Position numbers and translations under genes: made by a program. 28,783 nt of DNA, taken from a virus. The first letter of the stretch is position 1. Every line of letters begins with the position of its first letter. Positions 1 through 8,857 of the stretch are shown piece after piece. The DNA is taken from IMG/VR virus record IMGVR_UViG_3300037189_002649, positions 1 through 28,783 of that record. One strand, written 5' to 3'. Under the pieces are notes generated by a model. The model ran no database searches. It saw only the letters and a list, made by a program, of their open reading frames with translations, and was not told the origin of the DNA.

Positions 1-1199
1 GAAGTTGTAGAAGTTGGCTGTTCTTTTTGGTATATGTAAACGCTAGAATCCTCTTTTAAAACATCTTGTTCTCTCATTATCTGAGTATTAACAAAATGGT
101 CTTTATAAGCTTCAATTGCTTCAGCTTTTTCAGTTGCACTAAGTACATTATCAGAATCTAAATATATTGGCTTTAAACCAGCTTTAACGCGATACTTATT
201 AACTGTATTATTTGTATGTAACATTAATTCTTCATCAGTCATACCGGCTATCTGAGCATCTAAATCCGTATTAACAGCAGCTTTTATTAAATCTAAATCT
301 GGTTCCATTACTACTTTATATCTACCTGAACCTTTTTGTCCAATCTCAACTTCTCTTGTTATTGGAACTCCATTAGCATCTTTTTTAAGGAATGCTTCTT
401 TAATACGACCATTAGATTGCATTTGAGCATTTGGATCTCTTGGATTAGTTGGTTCTAATTCAAAAATATCTGGTTTAGCAGATTTTAAACTTTCATTATT
501 AGCCGTTCTATCTGGTACCATTTTTATAAATTCAGCACCAAGATCATTTATTTTCTGTAATTTAGATGCTGCATATTCACGTACTAGATTACCTTTATCA
601 TCATACACTTCCCAAACAAGTTCATTTGGATTTGCATTTTTATATATAGCTTTTTTAGTTCCGCCTAATTTGCCTTGCATTATACGTAATGCTTTAACAT
701 CATCAGGATTCATGTCCTCAGCTAAACCACCGGGGCTGCCAATAGGTTTTAATAATAATTCATCAATATCCTCTGCATAATTAGCAATATCCCCCAAACT
801 TTTTGAAAAACTATTTGAAACCGTACTATTTATATCAGCTAATTTTTGCATAGCTAATTGTCTATCATTACCTGTTATTGTATTATTCAATAAACCTGAT
901 TTTAATTTCACAGCCTCTTGTATTAATGGCTCAAATGTTTCAGAAATATTTAATGACTCATTTCCGCTAGAAAGTTTAGATACATTAGTACGCAATGAAA
1001 AAGCATATTCTTCTGTTTCATTGTTTATTTCATCTAATCTTTTTTTATTTGCTTCAAGTCTTTTTTTTATTTCCTCTTGCTTATTAACATAACCTTGTGC
1101 AAAATTAGCAAATGAACCAGCAATAGTACTTTGTAAATTTCTAAGATGTTCACCAGATTGCGTATCAACTATTAAAGCTGGATTTGAATATGCTCCCAT
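1..1199 (-). CDS. Large virion-associated coiled-coil protein, probably internal/ejection protein (3' part missing)
   Basis: This reading frame is open from an ATG at 1197-1199 to the window edge, so about 399 residues of the N-terminal part are present and the C-terminus is outside. It begins MGAYSNPALIVDTQSGEHLR. Residues of about 40-60 are rich in Lys, Glu and Asn and look like a coiled coil. The rest is hydrophilic and mostly helical in character, with no signal peptide, membrane segment or catalytic motif that I recognise. It is the last gene of the virion module and follows a T7 gp14-like protein by three bases. In short-tailed phages this place is usually held by large internal proteins ejected into the host. 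That role is inferred from position and composition; a structural tail protein is the alternative. Confidence 0.6.
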   Translation of the reverse strand, partial: MGAYSNPALIVDTQSGEHLRNLQSTIAGSFANFAQGYVNKQEEIKKRLEANKKRLDEINNETEEYAFSLRTNVSKLSSGNESLNISETFEPLIQEAVKLKSGLLNNTITGNDRQLAMQKLADINSTVSNSFSKSLGDIANYAEDIDELLLKPIGSPGGLAEDMNPDDVKALRIMQGKLGGTKKAIYKNANPNELVWEVYDDKGNLVREYAASKLQKINDLGAEFIKMVPDRTANNESLKSAKPDIFELEPTNPRDPNAQMQSNGRIKEAFLKKDANGVPITREVEIGQKGSGRYKVVMEPDLDLIKAAVNTDLDAQIAGMTDEELMLHTNNTVNKYRVKAGLKPIYLDSDNVLSATEKAEAIEAYKDHFVNTQIMREQDVLKEDSSVYIYQKEQPTSTT

Positions 1200-1202
1200 T
1201 TA

Positions 1203-2159
1203 TTATATTTGTTTAAATTCTACATCAATTAACGAATAATCTACCATGTCATATCCATTTTTATCTTGCGATACTGCATTTTGAGGTATTTCGTGCGACA
1301 TTACTCCTTGCCATTTGCCTTTGCCAAATTTATCATCTTTATATTCAAAAGAATAAATATTAATTCCACTATCAGATACACCAATTTTTGTAATATTTTT
1401 CTTTAATCTTATATCAGAACTAGCGGGTTGACTAGGCATACTTGCCTGCCCAATAGAAGAAGCTATTGAAGCTAATCCACCAAGCATTCCAGTTATTGCT
1501 CCTGTTTCATCGGCTCTTGCTTGAGCAACTTGAGCCTGAGCATTTGAAACTTGGCCAGCTACACGATTCATTTTTTCAACCTCGCGCTGCTCTCTAACAT
1601 TGAACATAAATTCTTTACCAGCAACCTCAGCACTTTGTACTCTTTGAGCCTCACTCATTTTAATATTTTGTAATCTTTGAGCTTCAGCCATTTTAGCTTG
1701 TTGCATTTCCTGTTCCCCTTGTGCTCTAAGTTTTTGATTCGCCGCTTCTTGTTGTTCAATATTAGCAGAAATTTCCTTTTTACTTTGTAAAGCAGCTTGA
1801 GCTAATGCTGTAGCGCCTCCTGCTCCAGCTCCGGTTTGTTGTAAAGTATCTAATGTATTTGCTAATGACATATCAGCTTGTTCCGCTTGAAATTCAGCAG
1901 CCTTTGTCGCAACACCTAAACTTGCATAAGGGTTTGAAATCATTCCTGTAAGATCTGATGCCATTGCACTTACATCCTTAACTCCTTCATAAGGATTTAT
2001 TATCGCTTGTCTAGATGCTTCTAATTTTGCTAATTCAGCAGCTCTTGCTCTTGCTTCTCTTTGTGCACGTCGTCTAGCTTTTCTAGCTGAACCAGCTCCA
2101 AAGATTCCAGATACAACTGATAATCCGCCGCTAATTGCGCCGGCTACTACCATACTCAT
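1203..2159 (-). CDS. Internal virion/ejection protein with C-terminal S74-type chaperone-like domain
   Basis: The 318-residue protein has three parts. Residues 1-25 are a Gly/Ala/Val-rich hydrophobic segment followed by a strongly basic stretch (ARKARRRAQREARARA), as in T7 gp14-like internal virion proteins that insert into the host envelope. Residues of about 25-235 are Ala/Gln/Glu-rich and helical, with a repeated AEAQRLQ/SEAQRVQ pattern. Residues 248-318 start SDIRLKKNI, the hallmark N-terminus of the peptidase S74 intramolecular chaperone domain, with Ser248 and Asp249 at the place where such domains self-cleave. At about 71 residues the domain is shorter than the full S74 domain of tailspikes (usually over 100). 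The gene sits between a cupin gene and a coiled-coil virion gene with gaps of three bases. The family assignment is good; the ejection role is inferred. Confidence 0.72.
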   Translation of the reverse strand: MSMVVAGAISGGLSVVSGIFGAGSARKARRRAQREARARAAELAKLEASRQAIINPYEGVKDVSAMASDLTGMISNPYASLGVATKAAEFQAEQADMSLANTLDTLQQTGAGAGGATALAQAALQSKKEISANIEQQEAANQKLRAQGEQEMQQAKMAEAQRLQNIKMSEAQRVQSAEVAGKEFMFNVREQREVEKMNRVAGQVSNAQAQVAQARADETGAITGMLGGLASIASSIGQASMPSQPASSDIRLKKNITKIGVSDSGINIYSFEYKDDKFGKGKWQGVMSHEIPQNAVSQDKNGYDMVDYSLIDVEFKQI

Positions 2160-2162
2160 ACT

Positions 2163-2636
2163 CTATTCATTTAAAAGTTTATATTCTTTATATTTCTCGT
2201 AAGAAGTACACGTTAGCATATCTTCTAATTTTTCTATGTCTGTTATATTTTCAGGGTTTGGATATACATTAACAAATATAGTATCCTCAATTGCATGTAT
2301 AACTCTTTTGGTACCTTCTGGAGCATGTACATAACAAGGAGCAATATAATAATTTTTTCCTTCATCTGTAACAACTTCAATCTCTCCTTTTAGTAAAAAC
2401 CATGTATGGGAAATCTTGTATAGTTTACCTATTACAAGACCTCCCTTTGCCATGAACATTTCTCTAATATACACTCCTTCTGAAAAAGAATGTTTTAATG
2501 GAAACATATCTGAATTACCTTTCGCTATTAATGGACTATCCATTGCTAACATTGCATTTTCTAATGCTTCCACTTTATTGATGAACTCCATATTAATTAA
2601 ACGGTGTTCTGAATTTAATTGAATTTTATTTTCCAT
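2163..2636 (-). CDS. Cupin-domain protein in tail module
   Basis: The protein has 157 residues. Residues of about 58-126 form a compact beta-rich unit with cupin spacing: GGLVIGKLYKISHTWFLLKG, then EIEVVTDEGKNYYIAP, then PEGTKRVIHAIEDTIFVNVYP. His77 and His114 fall where cupin motifs 1 and 2 place metal ligands, but the His-X-His of motif 1 is reduced to one His, so metal binding may be weak or lost. The N-terminal 55 residues and the acidic C-terminal tail after residue 128 are not recognised. It sits between a tail-hub protein and an ejection protein, six and three bases away, so it is probably made with the virion proteins. Whether it is a virion part, a sugar-binding accessory or an enzyme cannot be told from sequence. 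Confidence 0.7.
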   Translation of the reverse strand: MENKIQLNSEHRLINMEFINKVEALENAMLAMDSPLIAKGNSDMFPLKHSFSEGVYIREMFMAKGGLVIGKLYKISHTWFLLKGEIEVVTDEGKNYYIAPCYVHAPEGTKRVIHAIEDTIFVNVYPNPENITDIEKLEDMLTCTSYEKYKEYKLLNE

Positions 2637-2642
2637 TTATAT

Positions 2643-4073
2643 TTAGTAACTTGATATAGAATATACCGAGCCAACGCTCCATAGTTCTTTTAATCCTCCG
2701 GGATCTGTAACAGAATCAGTGGACATTGTCACAGTTGCAAACCTACCTTTAATGCCTGTCATTTGGGATCCATAAATAACTTCTCCATCTGTAGCTACGC
2801 TATTATTTGTTAAGTTTGCATAATATTTGTTTTCTTTTCTATTGAAACCATAATGATAAGTTACGCCTCCATCGATATATATACCACCTATATAACTTGG
2901 AACTAAAGCAGTTGTATCTGATGTAGAAATCCATGAACCGGGGGTGCTTCCAGCATCGGCACCTTGTGGATCTGATACAAAACTATTAACTTGCCACCCA
3001 TTATCTCCTTCGTAATTTATCGTTTTAAAGTTTTTAGATACAGCAGGATTTTCGTTTAATACAAATGTTATAGACGATGGTGCAGCAACCCCATAGAATG
3101 ACCCAACCGGCACGTTATTACTATAGTGCTGCCATAATCTTCCATTATTCATGGAATATACTTTATTTCTTATGCTAAACAATTGTGATGGTTTAAATGT
3201 AAAAAAGCCAGTAAAGCCATTAACCGTTTCATCGAAATTTGTAGTAGCATAATATTGGTTTGGATTATTTATACCCGTTTGTAAAGATAATACATATTGT
3301 TTATTATATATATCCCAACCTCCTATAATATTACCTGAGCCAAAATTAGCAATAGGAGAACTTATAGCATTAAATGAATCCCTAAAAAAGTCTGACATAC
3401 CATTTTCAGATATTTCCGTTAATCCGTCTTGAGATAATCTAAGAACCGCATTTCTGAATCTATCAGTAAAATATTTTCTATAGCCATAGACTGCAAAGCT
3501 CTGAGGATCTTGGCTAATCCCATAGTTTCCAGCATAAGCCTGTATATCACCAATAACAGCATTAGATGAAGTTACTGTACCTCCTCCTTCAGCTGAATAT
3601 ATTGCGTCTTTATCAATTAATGCTCTACTTACTTTGTCTTCTTGGAATATAATTAAGTTAGTATCTTCAGCATATAACTTTTGTATAGATCCATTTGATG
3701 GATTTAAACTTTTAGTTATTTCTTCTCCTACTGAAAATTGATTTGTATTATTTGTACCTGTTCTAGAATTATATACCCCAGAATATATTAAAGAACTTGA
3801 TCTAATAGAAGCACCGTTATCGTCTTCAACTAAATATGCTTTTACTCCAAAATCAACAGTAGTATTATTATAACCACCTTGTATCCTAGCTTCTTCAATA
3901 TACCATTCTCTGTCGTTTGGATTTGCTATTAAATCCGGTGTTGGATAACCTCCTATTTCTTCCGGTATTCCAAAAGATCCCCCATATACAGGTTCAAAAT
4001 CTGTAAGATCTTCGGTTAATACTTTTTTTAATATAAAAGCATTAAAATATTTTACTTCTATTGATGCTGCCAT
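2643..4073 (-). CDS. Tail-hub/stabilisation-type virion protein, second component
   Basis: The protein has 476 residues, is rich in Tyr, Asn, Ser and Gly, and is beta-strand-like throughout with no membrane segment. Its central part (about residues 100-230) has motifs such as YNSRTGTNNTNQFSVGEEIT, LYAEDTNLIIFQEDKVSRAL and YGYRKYFTDRFRNAVLRLS. I associate these with the C-terminal half of the large stabilisation or muzzle-type proteins of Bacteroidota podoviruses. The gene follows the 1154-residue hub gene after a 72-base gap holding a hairpin. It may therefore be the second half of a protein that is single-chain in relatives, or a separate subunit of the same ring. It has no obvious enzymatic motif. 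A virion tail role is likely; the exact place is inferred. Confidence 0.65.
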   Translation of the reverse strand: MAASIEVKYFNAFILKKVLTEDLTDFEPVYGGSFGIPEEIGGYPTPDLIANPNDREWYIEEARIQGGYNNTTVDFGVKAYLVEDDNGASIRSSSLIYSGVYNSRTGTNNTNQFSVGEEITKSLNPSNGSIQKLYAEDTNLIIFQEDKVSRALIDKDAIYSAEGGGTVTSSNAVIGDIQAYAGNYGISQDPQSFAVYGYRKYFTDRFRNAVLRLSQDGLTEISENGMSDFFRDSFNAISSPIANFGSGNIIGGWDIYNKQYVLSLQTGINNPNQYYATTNFDETVNGFTGFFTFKPSQLFSIRNKVYSMNNGRLWQHYSNNVPVGSFYGVAAPSSITFVLNENPAVSKNFKTINYEGDNGWQVNSFVSDPQGADAGSTPGSWISTSDTTALVPSYIGGIYIDGGVTYHYGFNRKENKYYANLTNNSVATDGEVIYGSQMTGIKGRFATVTMSTDSVTDPGGLKELWSVGSVYSISSY

Positions 4074-4109
4074 ATAATTATTATTACTTATTTATCACAT
4101 TAATTACAA

Positions 4110-4133
4110 GGGAGATACTTAAATATATCTCCC
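4110..4133 (-). terminator. Intergenic hairpin between hub genes, possible weak terminator
   Basis: GGGAGATA and TATCTCCC form a perfect 8-bp stem around an 8-base A/T loop, in the 72-base gap between the two hub genes. Read on the minus strand it is followed by TTGTAATT, a poor U-tract. It may act as a partial terminator or an RNA-processing or stability element that sets the ratio of the two proteins. Confidence 0.5.
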
Positions 4134-4145
4134 ATTATAATAATA

Positions 4146-7100
4146 TTATACACTTTCTAAATACATTCCGCCTTCTCCGCCTCCTGTACTAAGATAATCT
4201 ACTCTAATTTCAAATGTCCAAGATCCTGGTCCTACCAAATCATGATATGCTACAGATAACCCTCCTCCGGTTCCGTCGTATGCGGCTTTTAATAATACCG
4301 GTGTTAAAGTATATATGTCAACCGATGTTTCTACTGTATTTGGACCCCAATAAAATGGAAACGCTCCAGCTCTAACTCTAGCAGTAAATCCTGCTTCAAC
4401 AGTAATTAACCCCTCAGCTCCAAATGATCCGGAAGGTTCTGAGCCTGTAGAAACAATCCCTGGACCACCTCTACCTTCAAATACTTCCCAGGTTATTCCA
4501 TATAAAGCAGAAAATCTAATACTTATATTAACTGTGTCTGATAATCCCCCTGCATCAGTTAGTTTTATGGTCATATCATATATACCTTCTGGTACATTAC
4601 CACTAGGCTGTGTTAATTCCCCTGTTACTGGATCTATGTAAAATGCACTGCTGAAATCGTTTGGCTCTATAGACCACGTTAAGTCCAATTGATTTTGACT
4701 TGGATCAGCCGTACCATTATTGCCATAAAATTGATAAATAAATGTTTGCCCCAAAGGATAATACTCTGGAGATGAAGGTGCAACTGTTATTGTTGGAGCT
4801 ACATTACTCAATGATCCAGACTTGTCAAATAAACTTACTATTGGTTCATTTGGAAGGTTTGGAGTAGTTACAGTTATATAAAATGTATATGAATCTAAAT
4901 CATCTGAGTTAAAACCATAATAAAAATAACTATTAGTTACTAAATCAAAAGTATTGGCATCAACACCTATTTGAATACTAAATCTGCTTGTAACATCAGT
5001 TCCTAATTCATTAAGCACTTGCATGGTTATATTGCCAATAGGGACAGACATAGGCACTCCTAATACATCTGCGAAATAAAAACCATCAACCGCTTTATGC
5101 CCTATTTGAGCAGACTCCGGTAAATTAAATGACCAGCCGCCTAAAGAGTATGGGGCATCGGTATCTTCTATAATTGCCTCATTAAGTTCGCTTATTATTC
5201 CTGAAGTAGCCGTCTCCCAATATAAATCTAATCTTGAATCAACTGGTTCTGTTTCCATTACAGCTAATCTTGCTAACGGTAAAAAGCCAGATGTAACAGG
5301 ATCTGGTAACCCATCTGTATTTCTACCTATTCTAGTTACTGTTGATAATCTTGCAATAAGTGGATTAGAGATATTTTGATAAAATTGATAATATTCTGGT
5401 ATTACTGGCGTGGCTGTTGGTGAGGAGGCCGGAAATAAAGAATTTAATGTGGCTATTGTATTTACAAAAGCAAAAGTATTTCCTGGATAAAATTGTTGGT
5501 TTAAAAAATTCTCTTGCCCTACTGTATCTATGTATAAATTATTAACCCTTGAATATAGTTTTACACTACTTCTATATTGTTCTTGGGTATTACTAACATC
5601 GGCTAGGTCCCTTGGGACCTTATTTATATTATCTCCAATAAGTACAAAATGTGATGTTTTGTCAAGTTCTTTATTATATTCTACTGGATATGCAGCCATT
5701 ACTCCTGGCAAATATACATTATAATAGTCTTGTTCATTTTGTTTAACTACTATTTTATATGAATACCAACCTAATGGATTATAGTCAGCACTATTAGCAT
5801 CCCCATTGTATATACCAGGCCAATCTGTAATACCATTTCCTGATATTACTTCATTAAATAAAACCTTTAATGAATAACCTGGCCATTGGTTTATTATTTG
5901 ACCATTTTCGGGTATATTACTGCCTGGGGATTGTTCTTCAATATATGGTACATATAAAGAAGCCGCTCCATACTCTACACTACCAGAAGTTGAAGGCAAT
6001 ACGGCATTAGATAATATAGTTCCAGACTGTCTTCCAAATTTATCTGACAATATAACTCCAACCTCGTAATTTCTATTTTGTTTTACCGTATGATTTGGAT
6101 ATTCTATTATACTAGTATAATTTTTATCAATATTAAACGTAGCCTTATTATTGCAAACAACATTATAGTTTAAAAATTTAGGGTATCCCTGCTTATCTTG
6201 ATAATTGCTATAAACAATTCTATTACTAACTACTTCTTGTCCAAGTGCTTTTACAGGTGTTTTGTCATATACTCTAATTAAATCTCTTTCAGGTAAAGTT
6301 CTAAAAGGTTTTTTAGATTGATAATTATATACGTATATATCAGATGATCCTGATTGTGCAGCAATCTGTGATACAGGTATAATATCAACAACCTGTACGG
6401 CTAATCCATCAGATTCTTTATATAATATATCTAATTCAGATATTTTACATACAGATTCTAACATATTTCCAGGACATGGTAACTTTATTTGCAAATATAT
6501 ATCATTTGCTTTATTATACATAAAAGAAACTATTGTACTTCGGAATGCTGCTGTTTCATTATCAACTATTGGCTCACTAGTTATATCAACTGGCGGCTCA
6601 TATAAAAAGTAACCATCTTGTTTAGGTATAAATGCTATTTGTGTGAATGGGGCAAATATAGAATATTCATTATCATCAAACCTAAATCTATAACTAAATC
6701 TAACAAATTTGTTTTCTAAATATGTTGGATCTCCTATAAAGTCCGGATTATAATATGGATTTGCGTTAAACTTTACTTCTTGATTATCTGCTAATGTTAT
6801 ATTTTCAGATACTTCTACAGTAAAAGTTATAGAATCATAATCTGTAACTCTAACATTATTTGGTATGCCTGTACCTGAAACTAATTGTCCAATTTGTGGT
6901 GTAAATCCCGTGCCTGGATCATCTATTACAAAAGTATTAGTAGTTGTAATTGCTCCATTAACAATAGCGGTTGACCCATAAGGGGGTAAAAACTCGCTAG
7001 ACACATCATACATTGTTGTTTCATATTCACCAGGAGCTTCTGTGCTTTCAGTATATAATTCAGGAGCATATACTGGACTAAGTTTAGCTACAGATATTTG

Positions 7101-7610
7101 ATCCTCAATCGTATAATAGGTGCTTGAACTTAAAGCATTATTTACATTTATTTTTCTTGGTTGATTTCTATTATCAGTCCAAAACAATAAATCCTCTAAA
7201 AGATTTACACCTATGATAGGAGAAGTTTTAGAAAAATTTAAGAAAGCACCCTCTACTAGTTTAACATAAGTATTCTGTAATACATTATATACGTATATAT
7301 AATTATTTGCTAATGGTGAATAATATGGAGGGGTAGATGGTGATGTATAATTAGTTAAAAATAAAAATACTCTATTATTAGATGTATCAACAAAATAACC
7401 AATACAATCTAAATTTGTTGCGCCTGTTAAAGCATTAAAGTCTATAACGAGTTCATTACCTAATATTGTTTGTAAGGCACCAACATCTGAATTTTCAGAT
7501 TTACTTATTTGTAAATTTATTGCATTACGATATTCATTTTCGGCAATTAACCGATCATCAACATCTTTATTCATTTTAGCACCTGTAAAATTATTTGTAG
7601 TTTCTGCCAT
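4146..7610 (-). CDS. Large tail hub / stabilisation ('muzzle'-type) protein with C-terminal Ig/cadherin-like domain
   Basis: This 1154-residue protein is the longest in the window. Its N-terminus (FTGAKMNKDVDDRLIAENEY, then NAINLQISKSENSDVGALQ) matches the pattern of P22 gp10-like and crAss-like stabilisation/muzzle proteins. These bind the neck distally and close the DNA channel. Repeated short beta motifs (for example NNRVFLFLTNY and NNYIYVYNVLQNTYVKLV) suggest a beta-propeller. Residues of about 215-285 look like an inserted beta module. Near residues 935-1035 lies a cadherin/Ig-like domain: APTITVAPSSPEYYPLGQ, FYIDPVTGELTQP and GIYDMTIKLTDAGGLSDTV. The last 120 residues are Gly-rich and beta-like. 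The gene starts six bases after the 411-residue neck gene. The Ig-like tip could touch the cell surface. The family is inferred from motifs and gene order. Confidence 0.7.
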   Translation of the reverse strand: MAETTNNFTGAKMNKDVDDRLIAENEYRNAINLQISKSENSDVGALQTILGNELVIDFNALTGATNLDCIGYFVDTSNNRVFLFLTNYTSPSTPPYYSPLANNYIYVYNVLQNTYVKLVEGAFLNFSKTSPIIGVNLLEDLLFWTDNRNQPRKINVNNALSSSTYYTIEDQISVAKLSPVYAPELYTESTEAPGEYETTMYDVSSEFLPPYGSTAIVNGAITTTNTFVIDDPGTGFTPQIGQLVSGTGIPNNVRVTDYDSITFTVEVSENITLADNQEVKFNANPYYNPDFIGDPTYLENKFVRFSYRFRFDDNEYSIFAPFTQIAFIPKQDGYFLYEPPVDITSEPIVDNETAAFRSTIVSFMYNKANDIYLQIKLPCPGNMLESVCKISELDILYKESDGLAVQVVDIIPVSQIAAQSGSSDIYVYNYQSKKPFRTLPERDLIRVYDKTPVKALGQEVVSNRIVYSNYQDKQGYPKFLNYNVVCNNKATFNIDKNYTSIIEYPNHTVKQNRNYEVGVILSDKFGRQSGTILSNAVLPSTSGSVEYGAASLYVPYIEEQSPGSNIPENGQIINQWPGYSLKVLFNEVISGNGITDWPGIYNGDANSADYNPLGWYSYKIVVKQNEQDYYNVYLPGVMAAYPVEYNKELDKTSHFVLIGDNINKVPRDLADVSNTQEQYRSSVKLYSRVNNLYIDTVGQENFLNQQFYPGNTFAFVNTIATLNSLFPASSPTATPVIPEYYQFYQNISNPLIARLSTVTRIGRNTDGLPDPVTSGFLPLARLAVMETEPVDSRLDLYWETATSGIISELNEAIIEDTDAPYSLGGWSFNLPESAQIGHKAVDGFYFADVLGVPMSVPIGNITMQVLNELGTDVTSRFSIQIGVDANTFDLVTNSYFYYGFNSDDLDSYTFYITVTTPNLPNEPIVSLFDKSGSLSNVAPTITVAPSSPEYYPLGQTFIYQFYGNNGTADPSQNQLDLTWSIEPNDFSSAFYIDPVTGELTQPSGNVPEGIYDMTIKLTDAGGLSDTVNISIRFSALYGITWEVFEGRGGPGIVSTGSEPSGSFGAEGLITVEAGFTARVRAGAFPFYWGPNTVETSVDIYTLTPVLLKAAYDGTGGGLSVAYHDLVGPGSWTFEIRVDYLSTGGGEGGMYLESV

Positions 7611-7616
7611 TATATT

Positions 7617-8852
7617 TTAGTGTTTAATCCATTTTGATTTACCTCTCATAACTTGTACAATTTCATGTAACTTAATGTTAGATAAACGTATTTTTGCATT
7701 TCTCAATTTAGCAAACTTTTCTTTATTTAATCTTTGTACTAAATATTCAGGTGAATTTGCGCGAGTAGCAATAATAGCATGCAATATATAAGCATACATT
7801 GCTTCCTCTGCCATTTTAGGCACTCTAGTGTCTAAATCATAAGCTAATCCATCAGATATATAATCTAATGTAATAATCATCTTATGCAAATTGCTTGAGA
7901 AAGATATTTTACCTTCTCTATCATTTATTGTAAACCAACCATTGCCTTGTGCAAATTGTGGGTCTAATCCGTATTGTCTCCCAACAATTCCAAAGTTATC
8001 CCAACCATAATCATAAATATCAAGTCCATCATTGTAGTTTATTGCATTAGCTAAATATAAGCCATCAAGCATATCGGTATTTGCTGTTCTCCATCTTTCT
8101 TCTATGATAGGCTCAGTGTCAATGTTATTATTAAAGTTGTCTTGCACTTCAACTCCATAATCGTCCTGTAAGGGAGCTTCCGATGGATTAGATGTTAAGT
8201 TATTAGCCGGATAAATTGGATGCTTTACACCCTGCCTATCTATCCAATATAAGCCTACATAATTAACATAGTCTTGTGGTAATACAACGCTTAATGAATG
8301 AGGTATAGTTAACTCCTGGGATTTAATGCTTTTCAATGTGTCATAACTAAATTCCTGCATTGCTCTTTTAGCATGGAAAATTACATCTGTTCTTTTTACG
8401 TCAGATATTAATTTGCCATTACCAACATAAGCAACCATGAAGTTATTTATTACATCATTTAATTTTGTATATTGATAACCGCCATAATTTTCTTCAACAG
8501 TATTACCATAAGCGTCTTTATCTCCGTAGTTCCCACCTGTTAATACTTTTAATTGTACAACTATATATTCACCATTTGCTGGAGTTGATCCAATAAAATT
8601 TATAGCATTATCTATAACGCTGTATTCATCTACATATTCTGTAAATGAACCAGGGTAACCAGTTGGACTAGTATATAGTTTAAAGTTATTTAATGGATAA
8701 TTCACATCAAGTGGATCCCAAGCATAAAAAACTAAATCTGTATTAAAGTTTGTTAGGAATAAATTTTCAGAACCATCCCCTATAAAACCTTGAACACCTT
8801 CGTAGTATTGTCTATTTGTTTCGGTAATTAAACCGCCATTAGGCATTGGCAT
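7617..8852 (-). CDS. Neck/ring (head-tail adaptor) protein, second
   Basis: The 411-residue protein contains RTDVIFHAKRAMQEFSYDTL followed by a beta segment (QELTIPHSLSVVLPQDYVNY) and VGLYWIDRQGVKHPIYP. This arrangement is typical of tail tubular/ring proteins in the T7 gp11 and P22 gp4 type of neck. The C-terminus is helical and basic (residues of about 350-411). It has no signal peptide or membrane segment. It starts five bases after another neck protein and precedes the hub gene, so gene order runs portal to capsid to ring to ring to hub as in crAss-like phages. Such proteins form a dodecameric ring below the portal. The ring role is well supported by position; the exact ring is uncertain. 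Confidence 0.7.
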   Translation of the reverse strand: MPMPNGGLITETNRQYYEGVQGFIGDGSENLFLTNFNTDLVFYAWDPLDVNYPLNNFKLYTSPTGYPGSFTEYVDEYSVIDNAINFIGSTPANGEYIVVQLKVLTGGNYGDKDAYGNTVEENYGGYQYTKLNDVINNFMVAYVGNGKLISDVKRTDVIFHAKRAMQEFSYDTLKSIKSQELTIPHSLSVVLPQDYVNYVGLYWIDRQGVKHPIYPANNLTSNPSEAPLQDDYGVEVQDNFNNNIDTEPIIEERWRTANTDMLDGLYLANAINYNDGLDIYDYGWDNFGIVGRQYGLDPQFAQGNGWFTINDREGKISFSSNLHKMIITLDYISDGLAYDLDTRVPKMAEEAMYAYILHAIIATRANSPEYLVQRLNKEKFAKLRNAKIRLSNIKLHEIVQVMRGKSKWIKH

Positions 8853-8857
8853 ATTCT

